Assembly: GCA_018435665.1 (NCBI GenBank)
Contig: JAHDND010000007.1
Coordinates: 62,001-126,000, forward strand
DNA length: 64,000 bases
DNA from: Candidatus Thiosymbion sp.
GTDB taxonomy: Bacteria; Pseudomonadota; Gammaproteobacteria; Chromatiales; Chromatiaceae
Reading direction: 5' to 3'
Positions 7,619 to 17,543 of the stretch are shown here, piece after piece (position 1 is the stretch's first letter; each line of letters begins with the position of its first letter). The notes below the pieces were generated by a model. It saw only the letters and a list, made by a program, of their open reading frames with translations. It ran no database searches and was not told the origin of the DNA. A program made the translations under genes and the position numbers.

Positions 7619-9628
7619 ATGACCGACGAAACCCTTCGCTCACGGCCCATCCGCCCCCTGCCGGCCCAGCTCATCAATCAGATCGCCGCCGGCGAGGTGG
7701 TGGAGCGCCCGGCCTCGGTGGTCAAGGAACTGATCGAGAACAGCCTGGATGCCGGGGCGGATCGCATCGAGATCGACCTGGAGCAGGGCGGGGTCAAGCT
7801 GCTGCGGGTCCGGGACAATGGCCGCGGCATCCCCCGGGAGGAACTGGCCCTGGCCCTGAGCCGCCATGCCACCAGCAAGATCGCCAGCCTGGCGGAGCTG
7901 GAGGCGGTGCTCTCCCTGGGCTTCCGTGGCGAGGCCCTACCCAGTATCGCCTCGGTGTCGCGGCTGGAGGTGCGCTCCCGCACCCCCGAGGCCGACCAGG
8001 CCTGGGGCATGCGCGGCGACGGCGGCGAGCGTCTGGACGCCCCGGAGCCCGTCGCCCACCCGCCCGGCACGACCGTCGAGGTCCGGGACCTTTTTTACAA
8101 CACCCCGGCCCGGCGGAAATTCCTGCGGGCCGAAAAGACCGAGCTCGGGCATATCGAGGCGGTGGTGCGCCGCATCGCCCTGGCCCGGGCGGCGACCCGT
8201 TTTCGCCTCCAGCACAACGGCCGGGTCCTCCTCGATCTACCTGCGGCCGCGGGGGAGGCGGGCCTGCGCCAGCGCCTGGCGGCCCTGGCCGGGGAGGCCT
8301 TCCTCGCCCATGCCCTGAGGCTGGCGGAGGAGGCGGTCGGGTTGCGCCTGCACGGCTGGGTGGCGGCGCCGGCCTTCTCCCGCAGCCAGGCCGACCTCCA
8401 GTTCTTCTACGTGAACGGCCGCCTGGTGCGGGACAAGCTGGTGACCCATGCCGTTCGCCAGGCCTTCCAGGATGTCCTTCACCACAGCCGGCACCCGGCC
8501 TATGTCCTCTACCTGGACCTGCCGCCGGTGCTGGTGGATGTCAATGTCCATCCCGCCAAGCAGGAGGTGCGCTTCCGCGAGGGCCGCCAGGTCCACGACT
8601 TCATCTTTCGGGCCCTGCACCGGCGGCTGGCGGCGGGTGAACTGGGCCTCCCCGGCGCGTCCGGGGACGTGACGGGTCCGATCGGCGCCCTGCCCGGGGA
8701 GTCCGGAGCCGTTTCCGGCGCGTTCGGCGCCCCGCCCGCATGGAATCAGGGGGCACCGTCCCCCTGGGATCGTGAGGCCTTTCCAGGCGAGGCGGTGAGT
8801 CCTGGTTCAACCGCGCCCAGCTTGCCATCTTCCCTCCCTCCGGCGCGGCAGTTGCCCCTATCGGCGGGGTCGACCCCGAGCATCGGTGAGCGGCGCGGTG
8901 ATTGGGACCCCACACAGGCCTTTTTCCAGCCCTCCGCGTTGGCTTCGTTAACCCCGGAGCTCTCCGGGCCGGGGTTGCCGAATGGGTCTCCCTCGGCCGC
9001 CCCATCGGGGGCCGGACTCGATCAGCCGACCTGGGGAGAGATCCCACCCCTGGGCTATGCCCTGGCCCAGTTGCAAGGGATCTACATCCTCGCTCAGGCC
9101 GCGGATGGCCTGATCATCGTCGATATGCACGCCGCTCACGAGCGCATTGCCTACGAACGCCTCAAGCAGGCCTGGGAGGAGGGTTCCGGCCTGCGCCGGC
9201 AGCCCCTGCTGGTGCCCCTGGCCGTGCGGGTCAGCGAGCGCGAGGCCGATCTGGCCGCGGACCATGTCGATCACTTCCGCCGCTTCGGCCTGGCGGTCGA
9301 CCGGGTCGGCGCGGCCAGCCTGGCGGTGCGGGAGATCCCGGTCCTGCTCCAGGGGGCCGATGCCGAGGGCCTGCTGCGGGATCTGCTGGCGGACCTGGTG
9401 GTCCACGGCCGCAGCGACCTGCTCCAGTCCCGGGTGAACGAGGTCCTCGCCACCCTGGCCTGCCATCGCGCCGTGCGAGCCAACCGTCGGCTGACCCTGG
9501 AGGAGATGAACGCCCTGCTGCGGGAGATGGAGCGCACCGAGCGCGCGGATCAGTGCAACCACGGCCGCCCGACCTGGGTGCGCCTGTCACTGGCGGAACT
9601 CGACCGCCTGTTCGCCCGTGGGCGCTGA
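7619..9628 (+). CDS. mutL: DNA mismatch repair protein MutL (endonuclease-type)
   Basis: 669 aa from the ATG at 7619 (MTDETLRS). A TTG 33 nt upstream is also open but less likely. The GHKL ATPase domain (residues ~10-330) shows [30 protein letters not shown] and [14 protein letters not shown] variable Gly/Pro/Ser-rich linker (~345-455) joins the C-terminal dimerisation domain. That domain has [12 protein letters not shown], which fits the DxHAxxExxxxE metal-binding endonuclease motif, plus ACHRAV and CNHGRP. The endonuclease motif is missing from E. coli MutL but present in MutL of bacteria without MutH, such as Pseudomonas. It couples MutS mismatch recognition to strand incision and excision. 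miaA follows after 17 nt. Confidence 0.93.
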   Translation: MTDETLRSRPIRPLPAQLINQIAAGEVVERPASVVKELIENSLDAGADRIEIDLEQGGVKLLRVRDNGRGIPREELALALSRHATSKIASLAELEAVLSLGFRGEALPSIASVSRLEVRSRTPEADQAWGMRGDGGERLDAPEPVAHPPGTTVEVRDLFYNTPARRKFLRAEKTELGHIEAVVRRIALARAATRFRLQHNGRVLLDLPAAAGEAGLRQRLAALAGEAFLAHALRLAEEAVGLRLHGWVAAPAFSRSQADLQFFYVNGRLVRDKLVTHAVRQAFQDVLHHSRHPAYVLYLDLPPVLVDVNVHPAKQEVRFREGRQVHDFIFRALHRRLAAGELGLPGASGDVTGPIGALPGESGAVSGAFGAPPAWNQGAPSPWDREAFPGEAVSPGSTAPSLPSSLPPARQLPLSAGSTPSIGERRGDWDPTQAFFQPSALASLTPELSGPGLPNGSPSAAPSGAGLDQPTWGEIPPLGYALAQLQGIYILAQAADGLIIVDMHAAHERIAYERLKQAWEEGSGLRRQPLLVPLAVRVSEREADLAADHVDHFRRFGLAVDRVGAASLAVREIPVLLQGADAEGLLRDLLADLVVHGRSDLLQSRVNEVLATLACHRAVRANRRLTLEEMNALLREMERTERADQCNHGRPTWVRLSLAELDRLFARGR

Positions 9629-9645
9629 GCGCGGGTCACCCTCCC

Positions 9646-10770
9646 ATGTCCGCCTACCCCCTCGCCATTTTCCTGATGGGACCCACCGCCACGGGCAAGA
9701 CGGCCCTGGCCCTGGAACTCGTCAGCCGCTTTCCCTGCGATATCATCAGCGTGGACTCGACCCAGGTCTATCAGGGCCTGGATATCGGCTCCGCCAAGCC
9801 GGGGCCGGAGATCCTGGCCCGGGCACCCCACCGGCTCATCGACATCCTCGACCCCGCCGAGGCCTATTCCGCCGCCCGTTTTCGCGCCGATGCCCTGCGG
9901 GAGATGGCGGCCATCAGCGCCCGGGGTCGGGTGCCCCTGCTGGTGGGCGGCACCGGCCTCTATTTCCGCGCCCTTACCCAGGGGCTGTCCCCCCTGCCCG
10001 CGGCCGATCCGGCGATCCGGGCGCGGCTGGAGGCGGAGGCGGCGGTGACGGGGTGGGGGGAACTGCACCGGCGACTGGCCGCGGTGGACCCCGCCGCCGC
10101 CGCCCGCATCCACCCCAACGACCCCCAGCGCATCCAGCGCGCCCTGGAGGTGTTCGAGATCACCGGCCGGCCCCTGAGCGAGTTACAGCGCCAGGCCGAC
10201 GCCGGACTCAGCCATGGCCTCGGTATTGGCAATGACTCTGGAACAGGCGATTACTCTGGGATTGGCAATGACTTTGGGACTGGCGATGGCGCTGGAAATA
10301 GCACGGAAACTGGCGCTGGAAATGGCACGGGCTCGAACACCCGCACTGGCGCCGGCTTTGCCGTGGCTACCGCCGCTGGCGCCTTGCAGGGTTGTGAGCC
10401 CTTGCCCTACCGGGTGCTCAAGCTGGTCCGCCTCCCCCGGGACCGGGCGGTGCTGGGCGAGCGCATCCACCAGCGCTTCCACGCCATGCTGGCCCAGGGG
10501 TTCGAGGCCGAGGTCCGCCGCCTCTGGGCGCGGGGCGACCTGACGCCGGACCTCCCCGCCCTGCGCAGCGTTGGCTATCGGCAAATGTTGAATTACTTAT
10601 TGGGTGCCGCAAGCTATACTGAGGCCATCGAACGGGGCGTGATCGCCACCCGTCAACTGGCCAAACGGCAGATGACCTGGCTACGTGCCGAGACCGACTG
10701 TCAGTTCCTGTTCGATGACGAAGCCCCCACGGCGCGGGCCCTGGCCCTCGTCAGCCAGGCGCTGGGGTGA
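9646..10770 (+). CDS. miaA: tRNA dimethylallyltransferase MiaA with a low-complexity insertion
   Basis: 374 aa, against about 310 for the family. It transfers a dimethylallyl group to A37 of tRNAs that read U-starting codons. Visible motifs are the P-loop MGPTATGKT (residues ~11-19), [50 protein letters not shown], and near the C-terminus SVGYRQM and [12 protein letters not shown]. Residues ~188-252 are an extra Gly/Asn/Thr/Ser-rich segment inserted between the conserved PLSELQRQ and [15 protein letters not shown]. Its DNA contains a 36-nt tandem repeat. The reading frame is intact through the insertion, so the enzyme is probably functional. It sits in the conserved mutL-miaA-hfq order. Confidence 0.92.
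   Translation: MSAYPLAIFLMGPTATGKTALALELVSRFPCDIISVDSTQVYQGLDIGSAKPGPEILARAPHRLIDILDPAEAYSAARFRADALREMAAISARGRVPLLVGGTGLYFRALTQGLSPLPAADPAIRARLEAEAAVTGWGELHRRLAAVDPAAAARIHPNDPQRIQRALEVFEITGRPLSELQRQADAGLSHGLGIGNDSGTGDYSGIGNDFGTGDGAGNSTETGAGNGTGSNTRTGAGFAVATAAGALQGCEPLPYRVLKLVRLPRDRAVLGERIHQRFHAMLAQGFEAEVRRLWARGDLTPDLPALRSVGYRQMLNYLLGAASYTEAIERGVIATRQLAKRQMTWLRAETDCQFLFDDEAPTARALALVSQALG
10225..10296 (+). repeat. 36-bp tandem repeat inside miaA
   Basis: Two adjacent 36-nt units, 10225-10260 and 10261-10296, each begin ATTGGCAATGACT and differ at a few positions. They encode [12 protein letters not shown] and [12 protein letters not shown]. Shorter related units (AATxGCACGG) follow to about 10340. 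The period is a multiple of three, so the frame is kept. This is a likely slippage-generated expansion. Confidence 0.85.
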
Positions 10771-10883
10771 ACCTCGGCGCCCTTTCCCTGTCTCTTCCAC
10801 CATACTGTTACGCGGGCGCGTCTTTTTTGCCCCGCCGTCAAGTCCCTATCATGCAACGACTACAAGAATCAGGAGCTTTCTCC

Positions 10884-11138
10884 ATGTCCAAAGGGCAAAA
10901 CCTGCAAGACCCCTTTCTCAACGCCCTGAGGAAGGAGCGTGTCCCCGTCTCCATCTTCCTGGTCAACGGCATCAAGTTGCAGGGGCAGATCGAGTCCTTC
11001 GATCAGTTCGTCGTCCTGCTCAAGAACAATGTCAGCCAAATGATCTACAAGCACGCCATCTCCACGGTCGTGCCCGCTCGCAACGTCCGGCTCTCCCCCC
11101 CCGACCTGGATGATCTGCCTGAGCCCGGCAATATTTGA
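10884..11138 (+). CDS. hfq: RNA chaperone Hfq
   Basis: 84 aa from the ATG at 10884 ([20 protein letters not shown]). It forms a hexameric Sm-like ring that pairs small RNAs with mRNAs. The Sm1 motif covers residues ~10-45, including the conserved Gln8, [22 protein letters not shown] (21-32 part) and Asp40. The Sm2 motif has YKHA at 55-58 with the conserved Lys56-His57. The C-terminal tail is short (residues ~70-84), as in many gammaproteobacteria. The gene stands between miaA and hflX as in the canonical superoperon. An Hfq that is intact on the same contig is relevant to the small RNA proposed at 53070-53130. Confidence 0.96.
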   Translation: MSKGQNLQDPFLNALRKERVPVSIFLVNGIKLQGQIESFDQFVVLLKNNVSQMIYKHAISTVVPARNVRLSPPDLDDLPEPGNI

Positions 11139-11248
11139 TCCCATGGTGGGACTGTCCAGGGGCCCTCAGGGTCCCGGCCGCCAAGCGCCCGGTTTGAGCG
11201 CCTTTCCCTCCGATCGTCGCCCACCCACCCCACAGCGCCCCGGCCGGC

Positions 11249-12535
11249 ATGTTTGACCGTCCGCGCGCAGGGGAGCGGGCCGTCCTGGTCCATCTGGACC
11301 TGGGGCGGGTCGCGGAGCCCGAGGAACGCGAGGAATTCCGCCTCCTCGCCCGGGCTGCCGGGGCCGAGATCGTCGGTGAATTGTCCGGGAGCCGCGCCAA
11401 GCCGGACCCCCGCCTCTTCATCGGCAGCGGCAAGGCCGACGAGCTCAAGTTGCTGGTGGACATGGGCCAGGCGGAGCTGGTGATCTTCGCCCATGCCCTG
11501 TCCCCGGCTCAGGAGCGCAACCTGGAACGGCACCTCCAGTGCCGGGTCATCGACCGCGCCGGGCTGATCCTCGACATCTTCGCCCAGCGCGCCCGGTCCT
11601 TCGAGGGCAAGCTCCAGGTCGAGCTCGCCCAGCTCACCCACCTCTCCACCCGGCTGGTCCGGGGCTGGACCCACCTGGAGCGCCAGAAGGGCGGTATCGG
11701 CCTGCGCGGCCCGGGCGAGACCCAGCTCGAGACCGACCGTCGGTTGCTCGGCAAGCGCATCGCCACCCTCAACCAGCGGCTGGCGCGCATCGTCGGCCAG
11801 CGTGCCCAGGGGCGGCGGGCCCGGGATAAGGCCGAGCTGCCGACCATCTCCCTGGTCGGTTACACCAACGCCGGCAAGTCGACCCTGTTCAATGCCCTGA
11901 CCCAGGCCGGGGTCTTCCAGGCCGATCAGTTGTTCGCCACCCTGGACCCCACCTTGCGGCGCCTGGACCTGCCGGAGGGACAGGCGGTGATCCTGGCCGA
12001 TACCGTCGGCTTCGTCAGCGACCTGCCTCACGAACTGGTGGCGGCCTTCCGCTCCACCCTGGAGGAGACGCGGATGGCGGACCTGCTGCTGCATGTCATC
12101 GACGCCGCCGGGACGCGACGGGACGGCTGCATCGCTGACGTGGAGGATGTCCTGACGGAGATCGGGGCGGGGGAGACCCCACAGCTCCAGGTCTTCAACA
12201 AGATCGACCTGTTGCCGGAGGCCGAGCCGCGGCTGGAGCGCGATGCCGACGGCCGGGTGACGCGAGTCTGGCTTAGCGCCGGGACCGGCGTGGGTCTCGA
12301 CCTGCTGCTCACGGCGATCGCCGAGCACGTGGGCGCCGGCTGGCTGCATCGTCGGGTGCGCCTGACCCCGGCCGAGGGCGGCGTGCGGGCCTGGCTGTTC
12401 AACCATGCCCAGATCCTGGCCGAGGCCCACACGGATCAGGGGGGCTGGGACCTGGAGGTCCGGCTGGCCCCCGCGGACCTGGAACGGCTGCTGAGCCGCA
12501 CGCCCGTGCTGGCCGAACGTCTGGGTGAGCTCTGA
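11249..12535 (+). CDS. hflX: Ribosome-associated GTPase HflX
   Basis: 428 aa. The N-terminal HflX domain has SGSRAKPDPRLFIGSGKADEL and HALSPAQERNLERHLQCRVIDR, followed by the helical segment ERQKGGIGLRGPGETQLETDRR. The TRAFAC GTPase domain has G1 GYTNAGKST (Lys210), G3 DTVGF (Asp251), and G4 NKIDLL. HflX binds the 50S subunit and splits stalled or heat-damaged ribosomes. It lies in the expected hfq-hflX-hflK order, but 356 nt containing a structured repeat separate it from hflK. Confidence 0.95.
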   Translation: MFDRPRAGERAVLVHLDLGRVAEPEEREEFRLLARAAGAEIVGELSGSRAKPDPRLFIGSGKADELKLLVDMGQAELVIFAHALSPAQERNLERHLQCRVIDRAGLILDIFAQRARSFEGKLQVELAQLTHLSTRLVRGWTHLERQKGGIGLRGPGETQLETDRRLLGKRIATLNQRLARIVGQRAQGRRARDKAELPTISLVGYTNAGKSTLFNALTQAGVFQADQLFATLDPTLRRLDLPEGQAVILADTVGFVSDLPHELVAAFRSTLEETRMADLLLHVIDAAGTRRDGCIADVEDVLTEIGAGETPQLQVFNKIDLLPEAEPRLERDADGRVTRVWLSAGTGVGLDLLLTAIAEHVGAGWLHRRVRLTPAEGGVRAWLFNHAQILAEAHTDQGGWDLEVRLAPADLERLLSRTPVLAERLGEL

Positions 12536-12577
12536 TTTCCTACTCATGCCCCCATATACACTTATCTCATCTCATTG

Positions 12578-12698
12578 TTCGGCATTGCCAGGGAGGGTCG
12601 GGTGGCACCTGGCGTGGTTGTCGACCGCAGGGAGGCGGTCGTCAAGCCTACAGGGACGTATTGACGGTGTCACCCGCCAGACGCCACCCGACCCGGAA
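12578..12698 (+). repeat. Structured intergenic repeat, copy B (between hflX and hflK)
   Basis: This palindromic element has an outer stem of GGGTCGGGTGGC paired with GCCACCCGACCC, and further inward CCTGGCG facing CGCCAGA. Two inner hairpins follow, the first GACCGC-AGGGAG-GCGGTC. It is near-identical in the core (GTCGTCAAGCCTACAGGGACGTATT) to the reverse complement of 31742-31874, and similar to 7471-7566. The remainder of the 12536-12891 gap shows no gene. The last 190 nt hold the hflK leader. Confidence 0.85.
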
Positions 12699-12891
12699 AA
12701 GCGCTCAACTGCCATGCCATGTCCGCAACTGCCGATTTCTCGAGGCAACTTCGGGCAGGGGCGGGCCAACCGATGGGTGGGTTTGCCCAAGCGCTTAAAC
12801 CTTACTTACAATGCCCTGACGTCTGACGAATCCACGACAACGACCCGCGGCGCCACGACCCGCGGGCCAACTGCATGGCATAGGAGTGACT

Positions 12892-14109
12892 ATGGCCTGG
12901 AATGAGCCCGGTGGTAGCGGTAATAAAGACCCCTGGAGCGGCAAGAGCGGTGGCGACCAGCAGGGTCCCCCGGACCTCGACGAGGTGGTGCGCAAGCTCC
13001 AGGAGAGCCTGGGCGGGCTCTTTGGCGGCAAGAAGCGACCCTCCGCGCCGGAACCCGACGACCAGGGCGGTGGTCCCGGCGGCGGGCGGGGCGGCGGTTT
13101 CCCCAGCCTCCCCGGTGGCGGCCTCAATGGCAAGGTCTTTGGCGTGCTGGGGGGGATCCTGCTGGTGGTCTGGCTCCTGTCCGGCATCTATATCATCCAG
13201 CCGGCGGAGCGCGGTGTGGTCCTGCGCTTCGGGGCCTATGCCTACATGACCGAGCCGGGGCCCCATTGGCGCATCCCCTATCCCATCGAGGAGGTGGTCA
13301 AGGTCAACGTCGACGAGATCTCGTCCTTCACCCACAAGGCCTCCATGCTCACCCAGGACGAGAATATCGTCGAGCTGGAGCTGACGGTGCAATCGCGTAT
13401 CCAGGACGCCGCGGACTACCTCTTCCAGGACCAGACCCCGGAAAAGACCCTGCGTGACGCCACCGAGACCGAGGTGCGCAAGACCATCGGCGCCAGCAAG
13501 CTCGACTTCATCCTCACCGAGGGCCGCGGCGCCATCGCCGTCAGCATCAAGGATCGGGTACAGAACCTGATGAACCAGTATAAGACCGGGCTGGAAGTCA
13601 CCTCGGTCAACATGCAGCCGGCCAAGCCGCCGGAACAGGTCAAGGACGCCTTCGACGACGCCATCAAGGCCCGTGAGGACAAGGAACGCCTGGAGAACAA
13701 GGCCGAGGCCTACGCCAACGAAATCGTGCCCCAGGCCCGCGGCGAGGCGGCGCGCATGGAGGCCGACGCCAAGGCCTATCGCGATCGCGTCATCGCCAGC
13801 GCCGAGGGTGAGTCCGCCCGCTTCCTCTCCGTCCTCGGCGAATACGCCAAGGCCCCGGAGGTGACCCGGGAACGGCTTTACCTGGAAACGATGGAAAAGG
13901 TCCTGGGCGAGTCCAACAAGGTACTACTGGATGTCAAGGAGGGGGCCAACAGCCTCGTCTACCTCCCCCTGGATCAACTGATCAACAAAAAACCGGCGGC
14001 CGAGGCGCCCCGGGTGGTCACGGCGCCCCCGGCATCCTCACCCAGCGACAGCAGCCCGCCCGCCAAGAAGGATTCCCGTGACACGTCCCGCGAGCGGAGG
14101 GAACGCTGA
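12892..14109 (+). CDS. hflK: FtsH protease modulator HflK
   Basis: 405 aa from the ATG at 12892, with AGGAG 5 nt upstream. The N-terminus is Gly/Pro/Asp-rich and cytoplasmic (GGGPGGGRGGGFPSLPGGG, residues ~60-80). One membrane helix (VFGVLGGILLVVWLLSGIYI, ~85-104) follows, and then a periplasmic SPFH/band-7 domain (QPAERGVVLRFGAY...). The C-terminal half has the charged helices and the AEGESARF segment of HflK. With HflC it forms the large cage around FtsH that limits access of membrane substrates. Its stop overlaps the hflC start (TGATG). Confidence 0.94.
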   Translation: MAWNEPGGSGNKDPWSGKSGGDQQGPPDLDEVVRKLQESLGGLFGGKKRPSAPEPDDQGGGPGGGRGGGFPSLPGGGLNGKVFGVLGGILLVVWLLSGIYIIQPAERGVVLRFGAYAYMTEPGPHWRIPYPIEEVVKVNVDEISSFTHKASMLTQDENIVELELTVQSRIQDAADYLFQDQTPEKTLRDATETEVRKTIGASKLDFILTEGRGAIAVSIKDRVQNLMNQYKTGLEVTSVNMQPAKPPEQVKDAFDDAIKAREDKERLENKAEAYANEIVPQARGEAARMEADAKAYRDRVIASAEGESARFLSVLGEYAKAPEVTRERLYLETMEKVLGESNKVLLDVKEGANSLVYLPLDQLINKKPAAEAPRVVTAPPASSPSDSSPPAKKDSRDTSRERRER

Positions 14110-15497
14110 TGAATGCCCCGATCAAGTTTTTCGCCCCCATCGGGCTGGCGGTCCTGGCCCTGATCTTTTATGCCTCGGCCTTCATCGTCAATCAGTGGGA
14201 GGTGGCCATCAAGCTGCGCCTGGGTGAGATCGTCGACAGCGACTACAAGCCGGGCCTGCACTTCATGATCCCCGTCATCAACAACGTCAAGAAGTTCGAC
14301 GGCCGCCTCCAGACCCTGGAGTCCCGCCCCCAGCGTTTCCTGACGGTGGAAAAGAAGGACGTGATCGTCGACTCCTACGCCAAGTGGCGGATCACCAACC
14401 CCGGCCAGTTCTTCCGCTCCACCGGCGGTGACAGCGCCCGGACCAGCCGCCTGCTCGCCGAGCGGATCAACACCGGCCTGCGTGACGAGTTTGGGCGTCG
14501 CACCATCCAGGAGGTGGTCTCGGAGGATCGCTATCAACTCATGGACGAACTGACCAAGGCCGTGGATCGCCAGGCCGCGGAACTGGGGATCGAGGTGGTC
14601 GACGTGCGGGTCAAGAAGATCGACCTGCCCCCGGAAGTCAGCGAATCGGTCTACGAACGCATGCGGGCGGAGCGCGAGCGCGTCGCTCGGGACCTGCGCG
14701 CCAAGGGTTCCGAGGCCGCCGAGCGTATCCGCGCCGATGCCGACCGGCAGCGGACCGTCATCCTGGCCGATGCCTACAAGCTGGCGGAGGAGGCCCGGGG
14801 CGAGGGCGATGCCAGGGCCGCCGAGATCTACGCCAACGCCTACAATCAGGACCAGGATTTTTATGCCTTTTACCGCAGCCTGAACGCCTACCGCGCCGCC
14901 TTCGGTCAAGGCAATGACATGCTGGTCTTGCAGCCCGATTCTGACTTCTTCCGCTTCTTCAACCAGACAACCCGATCGCCGGTCCCGACTGTAGAAGTCA
15001 CGCTGCCGATGGCCGTCGTGACTCTACCTGCCGCGGTGCCCGTCGTCACCCATGACCAGGCGGTATTGCCGAAGCCCGCGGCGCCGGCATCGGCGCTGAA
15101 CCCAGGACAGGCCACGGCACCGGCAACTGCACCTGTACCGGTACTAAACCCAGAAACGACCCCGGCACTTAAACCAGTGCTAATCCCAGAACCGGTTAGA
15201 GCACCGACTCCGGCGCCGGCGTTGAATCCTGAGCCGGCCACGGCACCGACACCGGCACTAAACCCAGAATCGGCCACAGCACCGACAGCGGCATCCTCGG
15301 GTGCGGCGACAGCGATGGCCCCGCCTGTGCCGGCAGCGGATCCCGCGCCAGCGCCAGCGGCGGCATCCGCACAAGCACCAGCGCTAGTGCCAGTGCCAGT
15401 GCCGGTTTCCGAATCAGTGCCAGCGATCCCGCCCCTGTCCCCGCCCGCGTCGCCGGCTAGCCCGAGTCCGGCGTCGCCGAGCCCGGCCCAACCCTAA
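14109..15497 (+). CDS. hflC: FtsH protease modulator HflC with a long Pro/Ala/Thr tail
   Basis: 462 aa, while HflC is usually about 290-335. One N-terminal membrane helix (LAVLALIFYASAFIVNQ, ~12-28) is followed by the SPFH domain (WEVAIKLRLGEIVDSDYKPGLHF...) and the EADRQR/AEIYANAYNQDQDFYAFYRSLNAYR region typical of HflC. After about residue 297 comes a ~165-aa low-complexity tail dominated by Pro, Ala, Thr and Val, with repeated blocks such as PALNPExATAPT. The frame stays open and the gene is coupled to hflK by a 1-nt overlap, so the core protein should be functional. The tail would project into the periplasm, where HflKC and FtsH assemble. Confidence 0.93.
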   Translation: MNAPIKFFAPIGLAVLALIFYASAFIVNQWEVAIKLRLGEIVDSDYKPGLHFMIPVINNVKKFDGRLQTLESRPQRFLTVEKKDVIVDSYAKWRITNPGQFFRSTGGDSARTSRLLAERINTGLRDEFGRRTIQEVVSEDRYQLMDELTKAVDRQAAELGIEVVDVRVKKIDLPPEVSESVYERMRAERERVARDLRAKGSEAAERIRADADRQRTVILADAYKLAEEARGEGDARAAEIYANAYNQDQDFYAFYRSLNAYRAAFGQGNDMLVLQPDSDFFRFFNQTTRSPVPTVEVTLPMAVVTLPAAVPVVTHDQAVLPKPAAPASALNPGQATAPATAPVPVLNPETTPALKPVLIPEPVRAPTPAPALNPEPATAPTPALNPESATAPTAASSGAATAMAPPVPAADPAPAPAAASAQAPALVPVPVPVSESVPAIPPLSPPASPASPSPASPSPAQP

Positions 15498-15645
15498 TTC
15501 ACTGATCCTGTGCCACTCCGAAGGCGTCGATCCCGGTCCAAACCGGGGTCCGCCCTTCCTGTCGCCTCCCCAGCCAGGGGTATTTCCTTCCATCCAGCCA
15601 AGATTAACTGCTTTCTCCGGCTAGCCGGGGTGTACCCTCATCGCC

Positions 15646-16146
15646 ATGAGCCAAGATCCCTCCCCGCTAGCAGCCAGCCCGCCGGAGTTCGTCATCCCGG
15701 AGTGGTTCCAGGAAGAGGATACCGCTGAAATCCCCGCAGGCGAACCGGTGGCCCTGCCCGACATCTTCGATGATCTATCCGCCGTGCGTGAGCCGGGGGA
15801 AGCCGTCACTGAACCCGGTATGTCGGGGGCGAACCCTGCTTCTTCACAAGCGTCCGCCACCCAGGGGGCGACGGTGGCCCCAGGGGTAACCATTAGTACC
15901 CCTAAGGCGAACGCTATCTCCGGTACGACTGCTACGCCGGGAGCGGAAGCGCTCCCGCCCGAAGAGGCGGTGTGCCGCTCCGACCCGGCTAGGGCGCAGC
16001 GGCTCTTTGAGATCGCCTCGGCCCTCGGTTTCATGGCCGGGAGCCTGCGTACCTGGGACCATGAAGGGGCTGAAGGCGCGGCCCACCTCCTCGCCAGTCT
16101 GGCCGCCGAATTGGCGGGCATCGCCGCCACCGGGGATCGCCCCTGA
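15646..16146 (+). CDS. Conserved-context hypothetical protein, Pro/Glu-rich with a C-terminal helix
   Basis: 166 aa; I do not recognise the family. The start at 15646 is the only strong ATG. The first ~105 residues are acidic, Pro/Ala/Glu/Thr-rich and probably disordered (PEFVIPEWFQEEDTAEIPAGEP, then an AGSPT-rich linker). The C-terminal ~45 residues look like two amphipathic helices (LFEIASALGFMAGSLRTWDHEG, AAHLLASLAAELAGIA). No signal peptide or membrane segment is seen. It follows hflC by 148 nt on the same strand. Codon use with G or C in third positions supports translation in this frame. Confidence 0.55.
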   Translation: MSQDPSPLAASPPEFVIPEWFQEEDTAEIPAGEPVALPDIFDDLSAVREPGEAVTEPGMSGANPASSQASATQGATVAPGVTISTPKANAISGTTATPGAEALPPEEAVCRSDPARAQRLFEIASALGFMAGSLRTWDHEGAEGAAHLLASLAAELAGIAATGDRP

Positions 16147-16291
16147 GCCCGGGCTCGGGTCGGTCCAAGGATTCTGGAGATTCAAAGGCTTCCAGATGGT
16201 ACACAGGGACCAGGGGGCTCAGATGGGCCAGAGTGGGAAGAAGGGTCAGAGCAAAGAGAAGGGTCAGAAGGGTGAGCGCGGTTAGGGAAAG

Positions 16292-17416
16292 ATGAGGCTC
16301 GGCGCCATCTATCGCCTGGGACTCAAGGAACTGGTCAGCCTGCGCTACGATCCGGTGCTGGTCCTGCTGATACTCTATTGCTTCACCCTCGCCATCATCG
16401 CCCCCGCGCGCGGGGTCAAGATCCAACTGGAGAACGCCTCCGTCGCCGTGGTGGACGAGGACCGCTCACCCCTGACGGAGCGCCTCACGGCCGCCCTGCA
16501 GCGCCCCTATTTTCAGCCGCCGGTGTCCATCCCCGCCACGGAACTGGACCGGGCCCTGGAGGCGGGTCGCTTCACCTTCGTCGTCGACTTCCCGCCACGT
16601 CTGCACGCCGACGCCCGGGAAGGGCGCCAGCCGGCGATTCAGGTCAATGTCGACGCCACCGCCATGGCCATGGCCGGGGCGGGGGCGCGCTACCTGGAGC
16701 GGGTACTGGCCGAGGAACCCCTGTACCACCTGCGCGACGAGGCCCCCGCCCCGTCCCCGGCGGTGACGGCGGTGACCCGGCTGGCCTTCAATCCCAACGG
16801 CGACTCGACCTGGTTTCTGGCGGTGATGCAGATCGTCAACATGATCACCCTGCTGGGCATCCTGCTCACCGGCGCGGCCCTGATCCGCGAGCGGGAGCAT
16901 GGCACCATCGAGCACCTGCTGGTGATGCCCCTCACCGCCGCCGAGATCATGCTGGCCAAGATCTGGGCCAATGGCCTGGTGATCCTGGTGGCGGCCAGCC
17001 TGTCCCTGCTCCTGGTCGTCAAAGGCGTGCTCGGGGCACCCGGCGTGGGTTCCCCGGGGCTGGTGGTCCTGGGCCTGGCGGTCTATCTCTTCGCCCTCAC
17101 CGCCCTGGGGATCTTCCTCGCCACCCTGGCCCGGACCATGCCCCAGTTCGGCCTGCTCTCCATCCCGGTCTTTCTGGTGATGTACATGCTCTCGGGGGCC
17201 AACACCCCCCTCGACGCCATGCCCGAGTTCCTTCAGCGACTGATGCTGATCTCGCCCACCACCCACATCGTCGCCTACATGCAGTCACTGGTCTTTCGCG
17301 GGGCCGGCCTGGAGCTGATCTGGCGCCCTCTGGCAGCCACCCTGGGCCTGGGGGTCATGGCCTTTCTGCTTGCCCTGGCCCGTTTCCGCCAGACGGTGAG
17401 CCTGACGCGGTTGTAA
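16292..17416 (+). CDS. ABC-2 type transporter permease (YhhJ/DrrB-like)
   Basis: 374 aa. A membrane helix near residues 20-40 (DPVLVLLILYCFTLAIIAPA) is followed by a large periplasmic domain with the NASVAVVDEDRSPLTERL motif, and then five C-terminal helices starting at VMQIVNMITLLGILLTGAALIREREHGTIEHLL. This is the YhhJ-type ABC-2 export permease layout (ABC2_membrane_3). The motif REREHGTIEHLLVMP is diagnostic. Such permeases pair with a separate ATPase, but no ATPase gene is adjacent, so its partner lies elsewhere or has been lost. Substrate unknown. Confidence 0.82.
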   Translation: MRLGAIYRLGLKELVSLRYDPVLVLLILYCFTLAIIAPARGVKIQLENASVAVVDEDRSPLTERLTAALQRPYFQPPVSIPATELDRALEAGRFTFVVDFPPRLHADAREGRQPAIQVNVDATAMAMAGAGARYLERVLAEEPLYHLRDEAPAPSPAVTAVTRLAFNPNGDSTWFLAVMQIVNMITLLGILLTGAALIREREHGTIEHLLVMPLTAAEIMLAKIWANGLVILVAASLSLLLVVKGVLGAPGVGSPGLVVLGLAVYLFALTALGIFLATLARTMPQFGLLSIPVFLVMYMLSGANTPLDAMPEFLQRLMLISPTTHIVAYMQSLVFRGAGLELIWRPLAATLGLGVMAFLLALARFRQTVSLTRL

Positions 17417-17543
17417 GCGCTCAGGCGTTATCATATGTGGGGTCCGGCTAGAGCCCGGTCACCTGGCGGCGAGCGGTAGCGGCCCCGGGCGCCGCGGCTG
17501 CCGCCGGTCGGTGGACCGCCGGAAACCTCGGAAAGAAACCATC

